Assembly (NCBI GenBank): GCA_900315945.1
Contig: ONAZ01000003.1
Span: forward strand, 514 to 64,513
From: an uncultured Lachnospiraceae bacterium
Lineage (GTDB): Bacteria; Bacillota; Clostridia; Lachnospirales; Lachnospiraceae
Length of the DNA stretch: 64,000 bases
Reading direction: 5' to 3'
Numbering within the stretch: position 1 is the stretch's first letter; each line of letters opens with the position of its first letter. Of the stretch, positions 8,437-15,519 are shown piece by piece. The notes beneath the pieces were generated by a model. The model did not search any database, had not been told where the DNA came from, and saw only the letters and a list, made by a program, of their open reading frames with translations. The position numbers and the translations under genes were made by a program.

Positions 8437-9735
8437 ATGGAAAGGTATTTTCAAGAAGAAATCGAATGCATGAAGCGCGACAAACTTAAGGAATTACAGA
8501 ATGAAAGATTTCTTAAACAGGTACAGAATGTATGGGACAATGTGCCATATTATAAGAAGAAAATGAAGGATGCAGGCCTAACACCTAGCGATATTAAGAG
8601 TTTAGACGACCTTCATAAATTACCATTTATAACCAAAGATGACTTAAGAGAAACATATCCTTATGGCCTTTTTGCAAGACCACTTAAGGATTGTGTTAGA
8701 ATTCATTCAACTTCTGGAACTACAGGTAGAAGAGTTGTTGCTGGATATACACAGCATGATATTGACCTTTGGAATGACTGTACATCTCGTGCACTTGTTG
8801 CTGCTGGTGCAACAAAAGATGATGTGGTTCAGGTATGCTATGGCTATGGTCTCTTTACTGGTGGTGCTGGACTAGATGGTGGAAGTCATAAAGTTGGTTG
8901 TCTTACAATTCCTATGTCATCAGGTAATACATCTAGACAATTGCAATTTATGACTGATCTTGGTTCTACAATTATTTGTTGTACACCTAGTTATGCTGCA
9001 TACCTTGCGGAATCAATTCATGAAGCTGGAATTAGAGATAAGATTAAATTAAAATCAGGAATATTTGGTGCAGAAGCATGGTCTGAAGGTATGAGAGAGA
9101 CTATTGAGGAAATGCTTGGTATCAAGGCATTTGATATATATGGTCTTACAGAATTATCTGGTCCTGGTGTGTCATATGAATGTAGTGCTCAAGAGGGAAT
9201 GCATATTAATGAGGATCATTTTATTGCAGAAATAGTTGATCCAGAGACACTTGAGCCTCTTCCAATGGGAAGTAAAGGTGAACTTGTATTTACTTCAATT
9301 ACGAAAGAAGCATTTCCACTTCTTAGATACAGAACGAAAGATATCTGTATTCTTAATGAAGAGAAATGTTCTTGCGGTAGAACTCACATTAGAATGAGTA
9401 AGCCTATGGGAAGAAGTGATGACATGCTTATTATTAAAGGTGTCAACGTATTCCCATCACAGATTGAAAGTGTTCTTATTGAACAGGGATATCAACCTAA
9501 TTATCAAATTGTTGTTGATAGAGTTAAAAACTCTGATGTATGTGAAGTTAGAGTTGAGATGCCTTCAGAGAAATTTACTGGTGAACTTACTAAGCTTAAT
9601 AGAATGGAGAAAGAACTTTCAGATGCTATTAAGAATATGCTTGGCATCAAAGTCAAAGTCCGCCTAGTAGCACCTCGCTCAATCGAACGAAGCGAAGGCA
9701 AAGCCAAGAGAGTAATTGACAATCGTAGGATATAG
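8437..9735 (+). CDS. paaK: Phenylacetate-CoA ligase family protein
   Basis: 432 residues, typical PaaK length. An AMP-forming ligase that converts phenylacetate (or an indole-/hydroxyphenyl-acetate) and CoA to the thioester, or runs in reverse for energy conservation downstream of IorAB. Motifs: 'STSGTTGRRVVAGYT' (about 91-105), 'YGLTELSGPG' (about 236), 'YRTKDI' (about 299) and the C-terminal 'GKAKRVID'. A 'CSCGRTH' stretch near residue 312 gives the usual PaaK Cys pair. It follows iorB after 40 bases with no terminator and precedes an ACT protein, an arrangement recurrent in anaerobic Clostridia and archaea. Confidence 0.9.
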   Translation: MERYFQEEIECMKRDKLKELQNERFLKQVQNVWDNVPYYKKKMKDAGLTPSDIKSLDDLHKLPFITKDDLRETYPYGLFARPLKDCVRIHSTSGTTGRRVVAGYTQHDIDLWNDCTSRALVAAGATKDDVVQVCYGYGLFTGGAGLDGGSHKVGCLTIPMSSGNTSRQLQFMTDLGSTIICCTPSYAAYLAESIHEAGIRDKIKLKSGIFGAEAWSEGMRETIEEMLGIKAFDIYGLTELSGPGVSYECSAQEGMHINEDHFIAEIVDPETLEPLPMGSKGELVFTSITKEAFPLLRYRTKDICILNEEKCSCGRTHIRMSKPMGRSDDMLIIKGVNVFPSQIESVLIEQGYQPNYQIVVDRVKNSDVCEVRVEMPSEKFTGELTKLNRMEKELSDAIKNMLGIKVKVRLVAPRSIERSEGKAKRVIDNRRI

Positions 9736-9747
9736 GAGGGAAGTCAT

Positions 9748-10182
9748 ATGAATACAATTAGTCAAGTTAGCGCATTTATTGAGAATAGACCAGGAATGCT
9801 AAGAGAGATTCTTGGGATTCTTTCAGAAGAAAAGATTAACTTAAGAGCCCTTAATGTTGCTGAGAATGAAGATTATGGAATCTTAAGAATTATTCCAGAT
9901 GATATTGAGAAGACTATGAAAGTCCTTAAAGCAAATGAATATCTTGTATCTGAGATACAGGTATGTGCAATAGAAGTTCCAGATGAGCCAGGTGGACTTG
10001 AGAACCTATTAGAACTACTTGCTGCAGATGGAGTAGATATTCAATATATGTATTCTGTATTTGCTTTCAAAGAGGGTAAAGCATATATGATTATTAGTGC
10101 AAAAGATGTTGTTATTATGTCTCGTTCAATTGAGAAGAATAATATAAAAACAGCTGATAAGGAAACTTTAGGTATTAATTAG
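9748..10182 (+). CDS. Tandem ACT-domain protein
   Basis: 144 residues, made of two ACT domains: the first begins 'SQVSAFIENRPGMLREILGI' and the second starts near residue 72 ('CAIEVPDEPGGLENLLELLA'). No enzyme domain is attached. ACT domains bind small ligands, usually amino acids, so this is likely a sensor or regulator tied to the iorAB-paaK operon, 12 bases downstream of paaK behind GGAGGG. Proteins of this type are commonly found next to paaK. The actual ligand is unknown; an aromatic amino acid is a reasonable guess given the convergent tyrA-aroA genes next door. Confidence 0.85.
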   Translation: MNTISQVSAFIENRPGMLREILGILSEEKINLRALNVAENEDYGILRIIPDDIEKTMKVLKANEYLVSEIQVCAIEVPDEPGGLENLLELLAADGVDIQYMYSVFAFKEGKAYMIISAKDVVIMSRSIEKNNIKTADKETLGIN

Positions 10183-10186
10183 CGGT

Positions 10187-10207
10187 ATAATTAGATTAAC
10201 TAATTAT
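10187..10207. terminator. Possible bidirectional terminator between convergent genes
   Basis: Perfect 8-bp dyad ATAATTAG (10187-10194) / CTAATTAT (10200-10207) with a 5-base loop in the 13-base gap and start of aroA's 3' end. It is A/T-only, with no long T tract, so termination strength is doubtful. Confidence 0.3.
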
Positions 10208-11488
10208 GTCTAGCTTATCGTAGAAGTCAGGGAAGGAGATGGCAACACAATCGCCATCGTCTAATATCACACTTCCTTTACATATAAGATTAGCAATAGC
10301 AAAGGCCATAGCAATTCTATGGTCTTTTTTTGTTGCGATTTCTGCTCCGAATAATGGGACACCTCCATTGATTACCATACCATCTTGGCATGCTTTAATA
10401 TTTGCTCCCATATTATTAAGTCCATTTACAATAGTATCTATACGATTAGATTCTTTTACTTTAAGTTCTGCTGCATCTTTAATAATTGTTTTGCCATTTG
10501 CCTGTGTTGCAAGTATAGCAATTATAGGAATTTCATCTATAAGAGTAGGGATGATATCTCCCCCTATTGTTGTACCCTTCATGTTAGGAGAATAGGATAC
10601 ATGGATATCAGCTACATCTTCATTTGATTGTTTTCTAATGTTTTCTAGTGATATATTACCATTCATGTCCTGGATTACTCTTATAATACCAGCACGAGTT
10701 GAATTGATATTTACATCTTTAATAAGAATATCAGAGCCCTCACATATTAGTCCTGCAACCATAAAATATGCTGCAGATGATATATCAGAAGGTACAATTA
10801 CATGTTGCCCCATAAGTCTTGGATTAGGCTTAATTGAGACTTCGGTTGTGCTATGACATTTTAGATTAGCACCAAAATATTCAAGCATTAGTTCTGAATG
10901 ATTTCTTGACTGACTTGGCTCAATAATAGTAGTGGGACAGTCTGCATATAGTCCAGCAAGAAGAATTGCTGATTTAACTTGTGCAGATGCAACATTCGAA
11001 TTATATGTAATTCCTTTTAAACTGCCTCCTGATATTGTAAATGGAAGATAACCATCATTATTCATGCATAGAAATTTGGCACCCATTTTACTTAAGGGTT
11101 CAATTATTCTTTTCATAGGACGCGTCTTAAGGGAATCATCACCTGTAATTGTTGATTCAAATACTTGACCTGCAAGTATTCCAGATATTAATCGAGTAGT
11201 AGTGCCGCTGTTTCCAGCATCTAGAATACCACTAGGCTCTTTTAGGCCATTTAGCCCAACCCCTGTAACGATTACTTTGTTATTAGATACATTAATATCA
11301 ACTCCCATTTTTCTAAAACAGTTTATAGTTGATATACAATCTTCTCCCATAAGGAAGTTATCTATTTCTGTGACTCCATGAGAAATTGATCCTAGCATAA
11401 TAGCTCTGTGAGATATTGATTTATCCCCAGGTACAGTTATTTCACCTTTTAATTCTTTTTGTATTCCTTCTTTTAGTACTTTTTTCAT
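10196..11488 (-). CDS. aroA: 3-phosphoshikimate 1-carboxyvinyltransferase (EPSP synthase)
   Basis: 430 residues, full length. Transfers enolpyruvyl from PEP to shikimate-3-phosphate in the chorismate pathway. Motifs visible: 'GDKSISHRAIMLGSIS' near residue 22, 'DAGNSGTTTRLISGIL' near 90, 'GDDSLKTRPMKRIIEPL' near 117, and 'DEIPIIAILA' with 'KESNRIDTI' in the C-terminal half, which supply PEP- and shikimate-phosphate-binding residues. Transcribed leftward as the second gene of a tyrA-aroA unit, 39 bases after tyrA. Converges with the ACT gene with only 13 bases between stops. Confidence 0.95.
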   Translation of the reverse strand: MKKVLKEGIQKELKGEITVPGDKSISHRAIMLGSISHGVTEIDNFLMGEDCISTINCFRKMGVDINVSNNKVIVTGVGLNGLKEPSGILDAGNSGTTTRLISGILAGQVFESTITGDDSLKTRPMKRIIEPLSKMGAKFLCMNNDGYLPFTISGGSLKGITYNSNVASAQVKSAILLAGLYADCPTTIIEPSQSRNHSELMLEYFGANLKCHSTTEVSIKPNPRLMGQHVIVPSDISSAAYFMVAGLICEGSDILIKDVNINSTRAGIIRVIQDMNGNISLENIRKQSNEDVADIHVSYSPNMKGTTIGGDIIPTLIDEIPIIAILATQANGKTIIKDAAELKVKESNRIDTIVNGLNNMGANIKACQDGMVINGGVPLFGAEIATKKDHRIAMAFAIANLICKGSVILDDGDCVAISFPDFYDKLDIIS

Positions 11489-11527
11489 TGTGTATTCCTT
11501 TATGTATTAATAATGTGCAAATGTATA

Positions 11528-12616
11528 TTAAGAATAGATACTATATTTATTAGCCTTTAATACATTAATTGCTTTGAACATTGAGAATTCATCATACATT
11601 TCAATTCTAAGAGCGCCTTCCTGGAATTCTCTGTTATTAATTATTCCAATGTTTTTGATATTAAGATTTTCATTTGCAAGTATTGTTGCAATTCTAGCAA
11701 TTACTCCAGTTTCATCACAAATATCTACGTAGAATTCATATACATTTTCAATAAGACCTTTACCAGTACTGATTGAATCTCTGTATTCCTTAGCTTCTGA
11801 GAATAATTCTTTTATTTCCTCTCCATTACCTTTATTAATGGAATCTTTGAACTTGTCTATTTCAAGTAAATAAGAATCAAGAAGTTTTAGAATCTTATCC
11901 TTGTTAGTAAGACAGATGTTTTGCCACATAGTAGGTGATGATGAAGCTATTCTTGTAATGTCTTTGAATCCGCCAGCAGCTACAGTTCTCATTGTTTTCT
12001 TATTACTATCATTATTCATAACGAAATTAACAAGACTTGATGCAATAATATGAGGAACATGTGATATTGATGCAGTAACATAATCATGTTCGTCTGGAGT
12101 AAGTTCAAGTGGTAAGGAACCAATTGAACTAATGAATTCTTTAAATGCTGAAATTTTATCTTGGTTTATAATATTATTATTTGTTATTAAATAATATGCG
12201 TTTTCAAGTAATCTATCATTAGAATTAGAATAGCCAGTTTTCTCTGAGCCACACATTGGATGACCACCAATAAAGTATTCTTCTAGATTATTGTCAATTA
12301 CAGCTTGTTCCATTTCACCTTTTACTGAGCCTACATCAGTTATTATTGTGTCCTTATTTATAATTCCTTTTAACTTAGGAAGATAAGATATATTAATCAT
12401 AACTGGGGCACATAGGAAGATGATATCGCAGTCTCCTAGTTCATCTAGTTGTAAAACGTCATTATTATCAATTGTTTTATCGTTATATGCATTTACAATA
12501 GATTCCTTAGTACCATCAAGTGCAACAATACTTAGATCTTTATATTCTCTACGGATGGCGCGCGCTATTGAGCCACCAATCAATCCTAGTCCAATAAATC
12601 CAATTTTCTTATACAT
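11528..12616 (-). CDS. tyrA: Prephenate dehydrogenase with C-terminal ACT domain
   Basis: About 362 residues from the ATG at 12616, chosen because GGAG lies 6 bases upstream on the minus strand and the protein then starts 'MYKKIGFIGLGLIGGSIA', a Rossmann NAD(P)-binding motif. In-frame ATGs further upstream (to 12649) lack a ribosome binding site. Middle helical domain contains 'GGHPMCGSEKTGY' (about 125) and 'SHVPHIIASSLV' (about 195), standard for TyrA. The last 70 or so residues form an ACT domain, the expected site of tyrosine feedback. Oxidatively decarboxylates prephenate to 4-hydroxyphenylpyruvate. First gene of a tyrA-aroA unit. Confidence 0.93.
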   Translation of the reverse strand: MYKKIGFIGLGLIGGSIARAIRREYKDLSIVALDGTKESIVNAYNDKTIDNNDVLQLDELGDCDIIFLCAPVMINISYLPKLKGIINKDTIITDVGSVKGEMEQAVIDNNLEEYFIGGHPMCGSEKTGYSNSNDRLLENAYYLITNNNIINQDKISAFKEFISSIGSLPLELTPDEHDYVTASISHVPHIIASSLVNFVMNNDSNKKTMRTVAAGGFKDITRIASSSPTMWQNICLTNKDKILKLLDSYLLEIDKFKDSINKGNGEEIKELFSEAKEYRDSISTGKGLIENVYEFYVDICDETGVIARIATILANENLNIKNIGIINNREFQEGALRIEMYDEFSMFKAINVLKANKYSIYS

Positions 12617-12665
12617 ATAAGTCTCCATTCTATATGTCATTTGATTCAAGTTCGTAACAATACAT

Positions 12666-12693
12666 ATTATAGACTATTTGTTAAATAATACAA
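12666..12693 (-). promoter_or_regulatory. Probable promoter of tyrA-aroA
   Basis: On the minus strand TTGTAT (12693-12688) and TATAAT (12671-12666) are 16 bases apart, about 50 bases upstream of the tyrA start. The -10 is a perfect match and the -35 is 4 of 6. Confidence 0.5.
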
Positions 12694-12712
12694 AGTAAAT
12701 GAATATTTATTT

Positions 12713-12732
12713 TTGTTACACTTTTGTGACAA
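12713..12732. promoter_or_regulatory. Imperfect dyad in the tyrA / secreted-repeat-protein intergenic region
   Basis: TTGTTACA (12713-12720) and TGTGACAA (12725-12732) form a dyad with one mismatch, followed directly by ACAAT-TTT-ATTGT (12730-12742). It lies about 100 bases upstream of the secreted repeat protein gene, which has a possible -10 (TATTAT, 12771-12776) but no recognisable -35. An activator site is possible; no regulator is assigned. Confidence 0.3.
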
Positions 12733-12834
12733 TTTTATTGTACTTTTACGGATATTTATTTTTTAAAACATATTATTATATAGACAAGTCAAGAAGATAT
12801 GACTAAACAAACAATCAAAAAGGAGGATGATATT

Positions 12835-13389
12835 ATGAATAAGAAGAAATTATTAACAGGAACAATTACAGCAGTTGCACTTTCAACATTACTAGTAGGT
12901 GGAGTAACAGTATTTGCGGCAAATAATACAGATGCTGGTGCTTCAGAAGAAGTATATGAAGAATGTTGCTATGAAGAAGAAATTGATTATGGAACACTTA
13001 ACCAAGATGAGATTAATAGACTTAATGCTATATACGATCGTTTAGATGCTATAGTTGATGAAGTATATGGTGAAGATGAAGAATTAACTGATGAAGAATT
13101 CGATGCTAGATTTGCTAAGTTTGAAGAAGAATATAACAATCTTGACAACGAAGCATTTGATTTAGAAATCAAAGCAGGATGGTATGGTGACCTTAGTAAA
13201 GAAGAAATAAATCGTTTATATGACATCTACGATAGAATGGATGCAATAATTGATGAAGTATATGGCGAAGACGAAGAGTTAACAGACGAAGAATTTGATG
13301 CAAGATTTGCTAAGTATGAAGCAGAGTATAATCAACTTGATGAAGAAGCAATTGCTTTAGAGACAAGAGCAGGATTTCTAGAAGAATAG
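12835..13389 (+). CDS. Secreted acidic protein with two tandem repeats
   Basis: 184 residues from the ATG at 12835, behind a near-perfect AAGGAGGATG; an in-frame upstream ATG has none. N-terminal signal peptide (KKK, hydrophobic stretch, 'VFAA' cleavage-like site near 28). The mature part is very acidic and contains two near-identical repeats of about 63 residues, each with 'EINRL', a 'DEVYGEDEELTDEEFDARFA' block and a Tyr/Leu-rich helix. A CC pair precedes repeat 1. No family recognised. The acidic blocks could bind Ca2+ but are not canonical EF-hand loops. It sits 99 bases before a response regulator/histidine kinase pair, so it may be their target or an extracellular partner (inference). 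Confidence 0.75.
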   Translation: MNKKKLLTGTITAVALSTLLVGGVTVFAANNTDAGASEEVYEECCYEEEIDYGTLNQDEINRLNAIYDRLDAIVDEVYGEDEELTDEEFDARFAKFEEEYNNLDNEAFDLEIKAGWYGDLSKEEINRLYDIYDRMDAIIDEVYGEDEELTDEEFDARFAKYEAEYNQLDEEAIALETRAGFLEE

Positions 13390-13426
13390 ATTTATTCTTT
13401 AATTAAATTACTAAATATTTATTGAT

Positions 13427-13478
13427 AAATTGCCACTTAGTTTGATAATATTTAATTATTAAACAAGTGGCAATTTTT
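13427..13478 (+). terminator. Terminator between the repeat protein and the response regulator
   Basis: Twelve-bp stem AAATTGCCACTT (13427-13438) / AAGTGGCAATTT (13465-13476), with a long AT-rich loop of 26 bases, then TT and the ribosome binding site AGGAG of the next gene. Readthrough or attenuation here would set expression of the two-component genes from the upstream promoter. Confidence 0.65.
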
Positions 13479-13488
13479 AGGAGATAAT

Positions 13489-14178
13489 ATGAATAGTACA
13501 ATATATTTGGCAGATGATGAACAGGATATTAGAGATATTTTAGTAGAATTTCTAGGAAACGCTGGATACAATGTGAAAGGTTTTGCTACGGGTGATGAAC
13601 TTTATAATGCCTTTACTTTAGAGGAATGTGACCTTGTTATATTAGATGTTATGATGCCTGGGAATGATGGACTTACAATTTGTAAGATGATAAGAGAGAT
13701 ATCTCAGGTCCCAATTATAATTCTTACAGCGAAAGAAACTGAAGCAGATCAGATGAAAGGTTTTATGCATGGAAGCGATGATTATCTAATCAAACCATTT
13801 TCACCATCACTTCTTGTCCTTAGAGTAAATGCACTTCTTCGAAGGGCTAATATGAATAAGACTGATAGCAATGTTACTTTTGGTGATATTGTTTTTTCTG
13901 AGAAGAATCATACTGCGACCTGCAATAATAAAGATATTGGCCTTACAATGACGGAGTTCTCTCTTCTTGAATGTCTTATAACAGATGCAGGAACAGCTAT
14001 ATCGAGAAATGATATATTAGATAAAGTATGGGGGATAGATACAGATGATGTGGAGACAAGAGTTGTTGATGAGACAATAAGAAGAATAAGACAGAAGTTA
14101 AAAGGATGTAGTAGTAGTGTTGTAATCTCTGCTGTATGGGGATATGGATATAAATTGGAGATAAAAGATGAGCACTAA
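13489..14178 (+). CDS. OmpR/PhoB-family response regulator
   Basis: 229 residues. N-terminal receiver domain with acidic pair 'DDEQD' (about 8-12), phospho-acceptor Asp in 'LVILDVMMPGNDG' (about 54), Thr in 'IILTAKE' and Lys in 'LIKPFSP' (about 103). C-terminal winged-helix DNA-binding domain (about 130-226), ending 'VWGYGYKLE'. Cytoplasmic transcription factor, activated by the kinase gene that overlaps its 3' end. Ribosome binding site AGGAGA abuts the preceding terminator stem. Targets unknown; the upstream repeat protein is a candidate. Confidence 0.92.
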   Translation: MNSTIYLADDEQDIRDILVEFLGNAGYNVKGFATGDELYNAFTLEECDLVILDVMMPGNDGLTICKMIREISQVPIIILTAKETEADQMKGFMHGSDDYLIKPFSPSLLVLRVNALLRRANMNKTDSNVTFGDIVFSEKNHTATCNNKDIGLTMTEFSLLECLITDAGTAISRNDILDKVWGIDTDDVETRVVDETIRRIRQKLKGCSSSVVISAVWGYGYKLEIKDEH

Positions 14179-15346
14179 ATTTAAAATAGCACTTCTTGTT
14201 GGTGGAACAGTTACAGCCACCATATTAATTGTGTTGATTTTTTTTAATATTGCTAGAAATAGTCAATTAGAAAGTAAAGCCGAAGAAGCTATAGATGAAG
14301 TAATAAGTATTAATACTGAGTATATATATGATGATTCTGTAGAGTCCAAAGATTCTAAGGGATTTGTATATGAAGATGAAACTCAATCTACTTATTATGC
14401 TGAACTTATATATTTAACTGATTATGAAGATGCAGATAGTGAATATACAATATCTAAGAAGGAAGAGAAGATTGTTGAATGGTATGAGATGCATCCATCT
14501 TCGAAGATGCAGTTTGCTGTAATTGGCAGTGCCTCTTATTATATTAAGTCATTTTATATTACATATGATGATGGGGCTTATGTTCTTCTTGCTTATGTAA
14601 ATGTTAGTGGCGAGCCAGAACTGATTTTTGAAATCAATATTGTGATGATTATTACAGCAATTCTTATAGGAGTGATTGGCAGTGTTATAGGATATAATCT
14701 GGGAAGAAAAATCGAAGAAAATGAAATAGCAAAGAGGACATTTTTTGAGAATACATCCCATGAACTTAAGACACCACTTATGACAATAAGTGGTTATGCT
14801 GAAGGATTAGAAAAGGGTGTTGTTACTGATTATAAGAAGACAGGTCATATTATTAATTCTCAGACAAGACGCATGAGTAGTCTTATTGAGGATATTCTAT
14901 ACATTTCCAAAGTGGAAAGTGGAATGGTTACTTTGTCAAAAGAAAAAATAGAAGTAGATTCTTATATTCAGGACATTCTTATGCCATTTGAAGGTGTTGT
15001 TATGAATAAAGGTATTGATGTAGGCATTAATCTTAATGAAGGCTATATTAATGCTGATCCAGATAAGCTTGAACATGCAATATCTAATCTTATTACTAAT
15101 GCAATAAAGTATGCAGATACTAAAATCAATATTACATATTCTAACGATCGTCTAACAATATGGAATGATGGAACAACTCTATCTGATGATGAAATAAAAC
15201 ATGTATTTGACAGATTCTATACAAGTAGCAAAGGAAATACTGGTATAGGCCTTGCTCTTTCGAAAGAAATTTTTAAGTTACATGGATTTGAAGTTACAGC
15301 TAGAAATAGTAATGGTGGTACAGAATTTATAGTAGCTATGGATTAA
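14168..15346 (+). CDS. Sensor histidine kinase
   Basis: 392 residues. Membrane segment 1 at about 7-29, an extracytoplasmic sensing region of roughly 130 residues (acidic, Tyr-rich, no domain recognised), membrane segment 2 at about 160-180. Then a HisKA domain with 'NTSHELKTPLMTISGYAEGL' (phospho-acceptor His) and a HATPase domain (N box 'ISNLITNAIKYA', G box 'GIGLALSKEI'). Overlaps the response regulator by 11 bases and is its cognate kinase. No HAMP domain between membrane segment 2 and HisKA. Confidence 0.92.
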   Translation: MSTKFKIALLVGGTVTATILIVLIFFNIARNSQLESKAEEAIDEVISINTEYIYDDSVESKDSKGFVYEDETQSTYYAELIYLTDYEDADSEYTISKKEEKIVEWYEMHPSSKMQFAVIGSASYYIKSFYITYDDGAYVLLAYVNVSGEPELIFEINIVMIITAILIGVIGSVIGYNLGRKIEENEIAKRTFFENTSHELKTPLMTISGYAEGLEKGVVTDYKKTGHIINSQTRRMSSLIEDILYISKVESGMVTLSKEKIEVDSYIQDILMPFEGVVMNKGIDVGINLNEGYINADPDKLEHAISNLITNAIKYADTKINITYSNDRLTIWNDGTTLSDDEIKHVFDRFYTSSKGNTGIGLALSKEIFKLHGFEVTARNSNGGTEFIVAMD

Positions 15347-15404
15347 AATCACAAAATTTAAATATTTTGAATTGTTCGCACAATTCTGACAAATTAAAAA
15401 TATA

Positions 15405-15433
15405 TTGAGAATTGTATTATCATTTAGTAAAAT
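15405..15433 (+). promoter_or_regulatory. Probable promoter of the EF-G-like gene
   Basis: TTGAGA (15405-15410) and TAAAAT (15428-15433) are spaced by 17 bases, giving a transcript with a leader of about 80 bases that contains the hairpin at 15454-15484. Confidence 0.5.
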
Positions 15434-15453
15434 ATTATATAAGTGGGAGAATT

Positions 15454-15484
15454 ACAAAACATTTTCGTTATGAAAATGTTTTGT
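15454..15484 (+). promoter_or_regulatory. 13-bp perfect hairpin in the leader of the EF-G-like gene
   Basis: ACAAAACATTTTC (15454-15466) and GAAAATGTTTTGT (15472-15484) form a perfect stem with a 5-base loop (GTTAT), 22 bases before the ribosome binding site. No T tract follows on the plus strand, so it is not a standard terminator. Candidate operator or mRNA-stability element. Confidence 0.5.
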
Positions 15485-15519
15485 GTTGTTCTAAATATAA
15501 TGTACGGAGGGGAAGTACT

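Noticed and set aside
10239-10856. Open frames on the plus strand opposite aroA
   Set aside because: They are shadows of aroA; no ribosome binding site and no recognisable domains.
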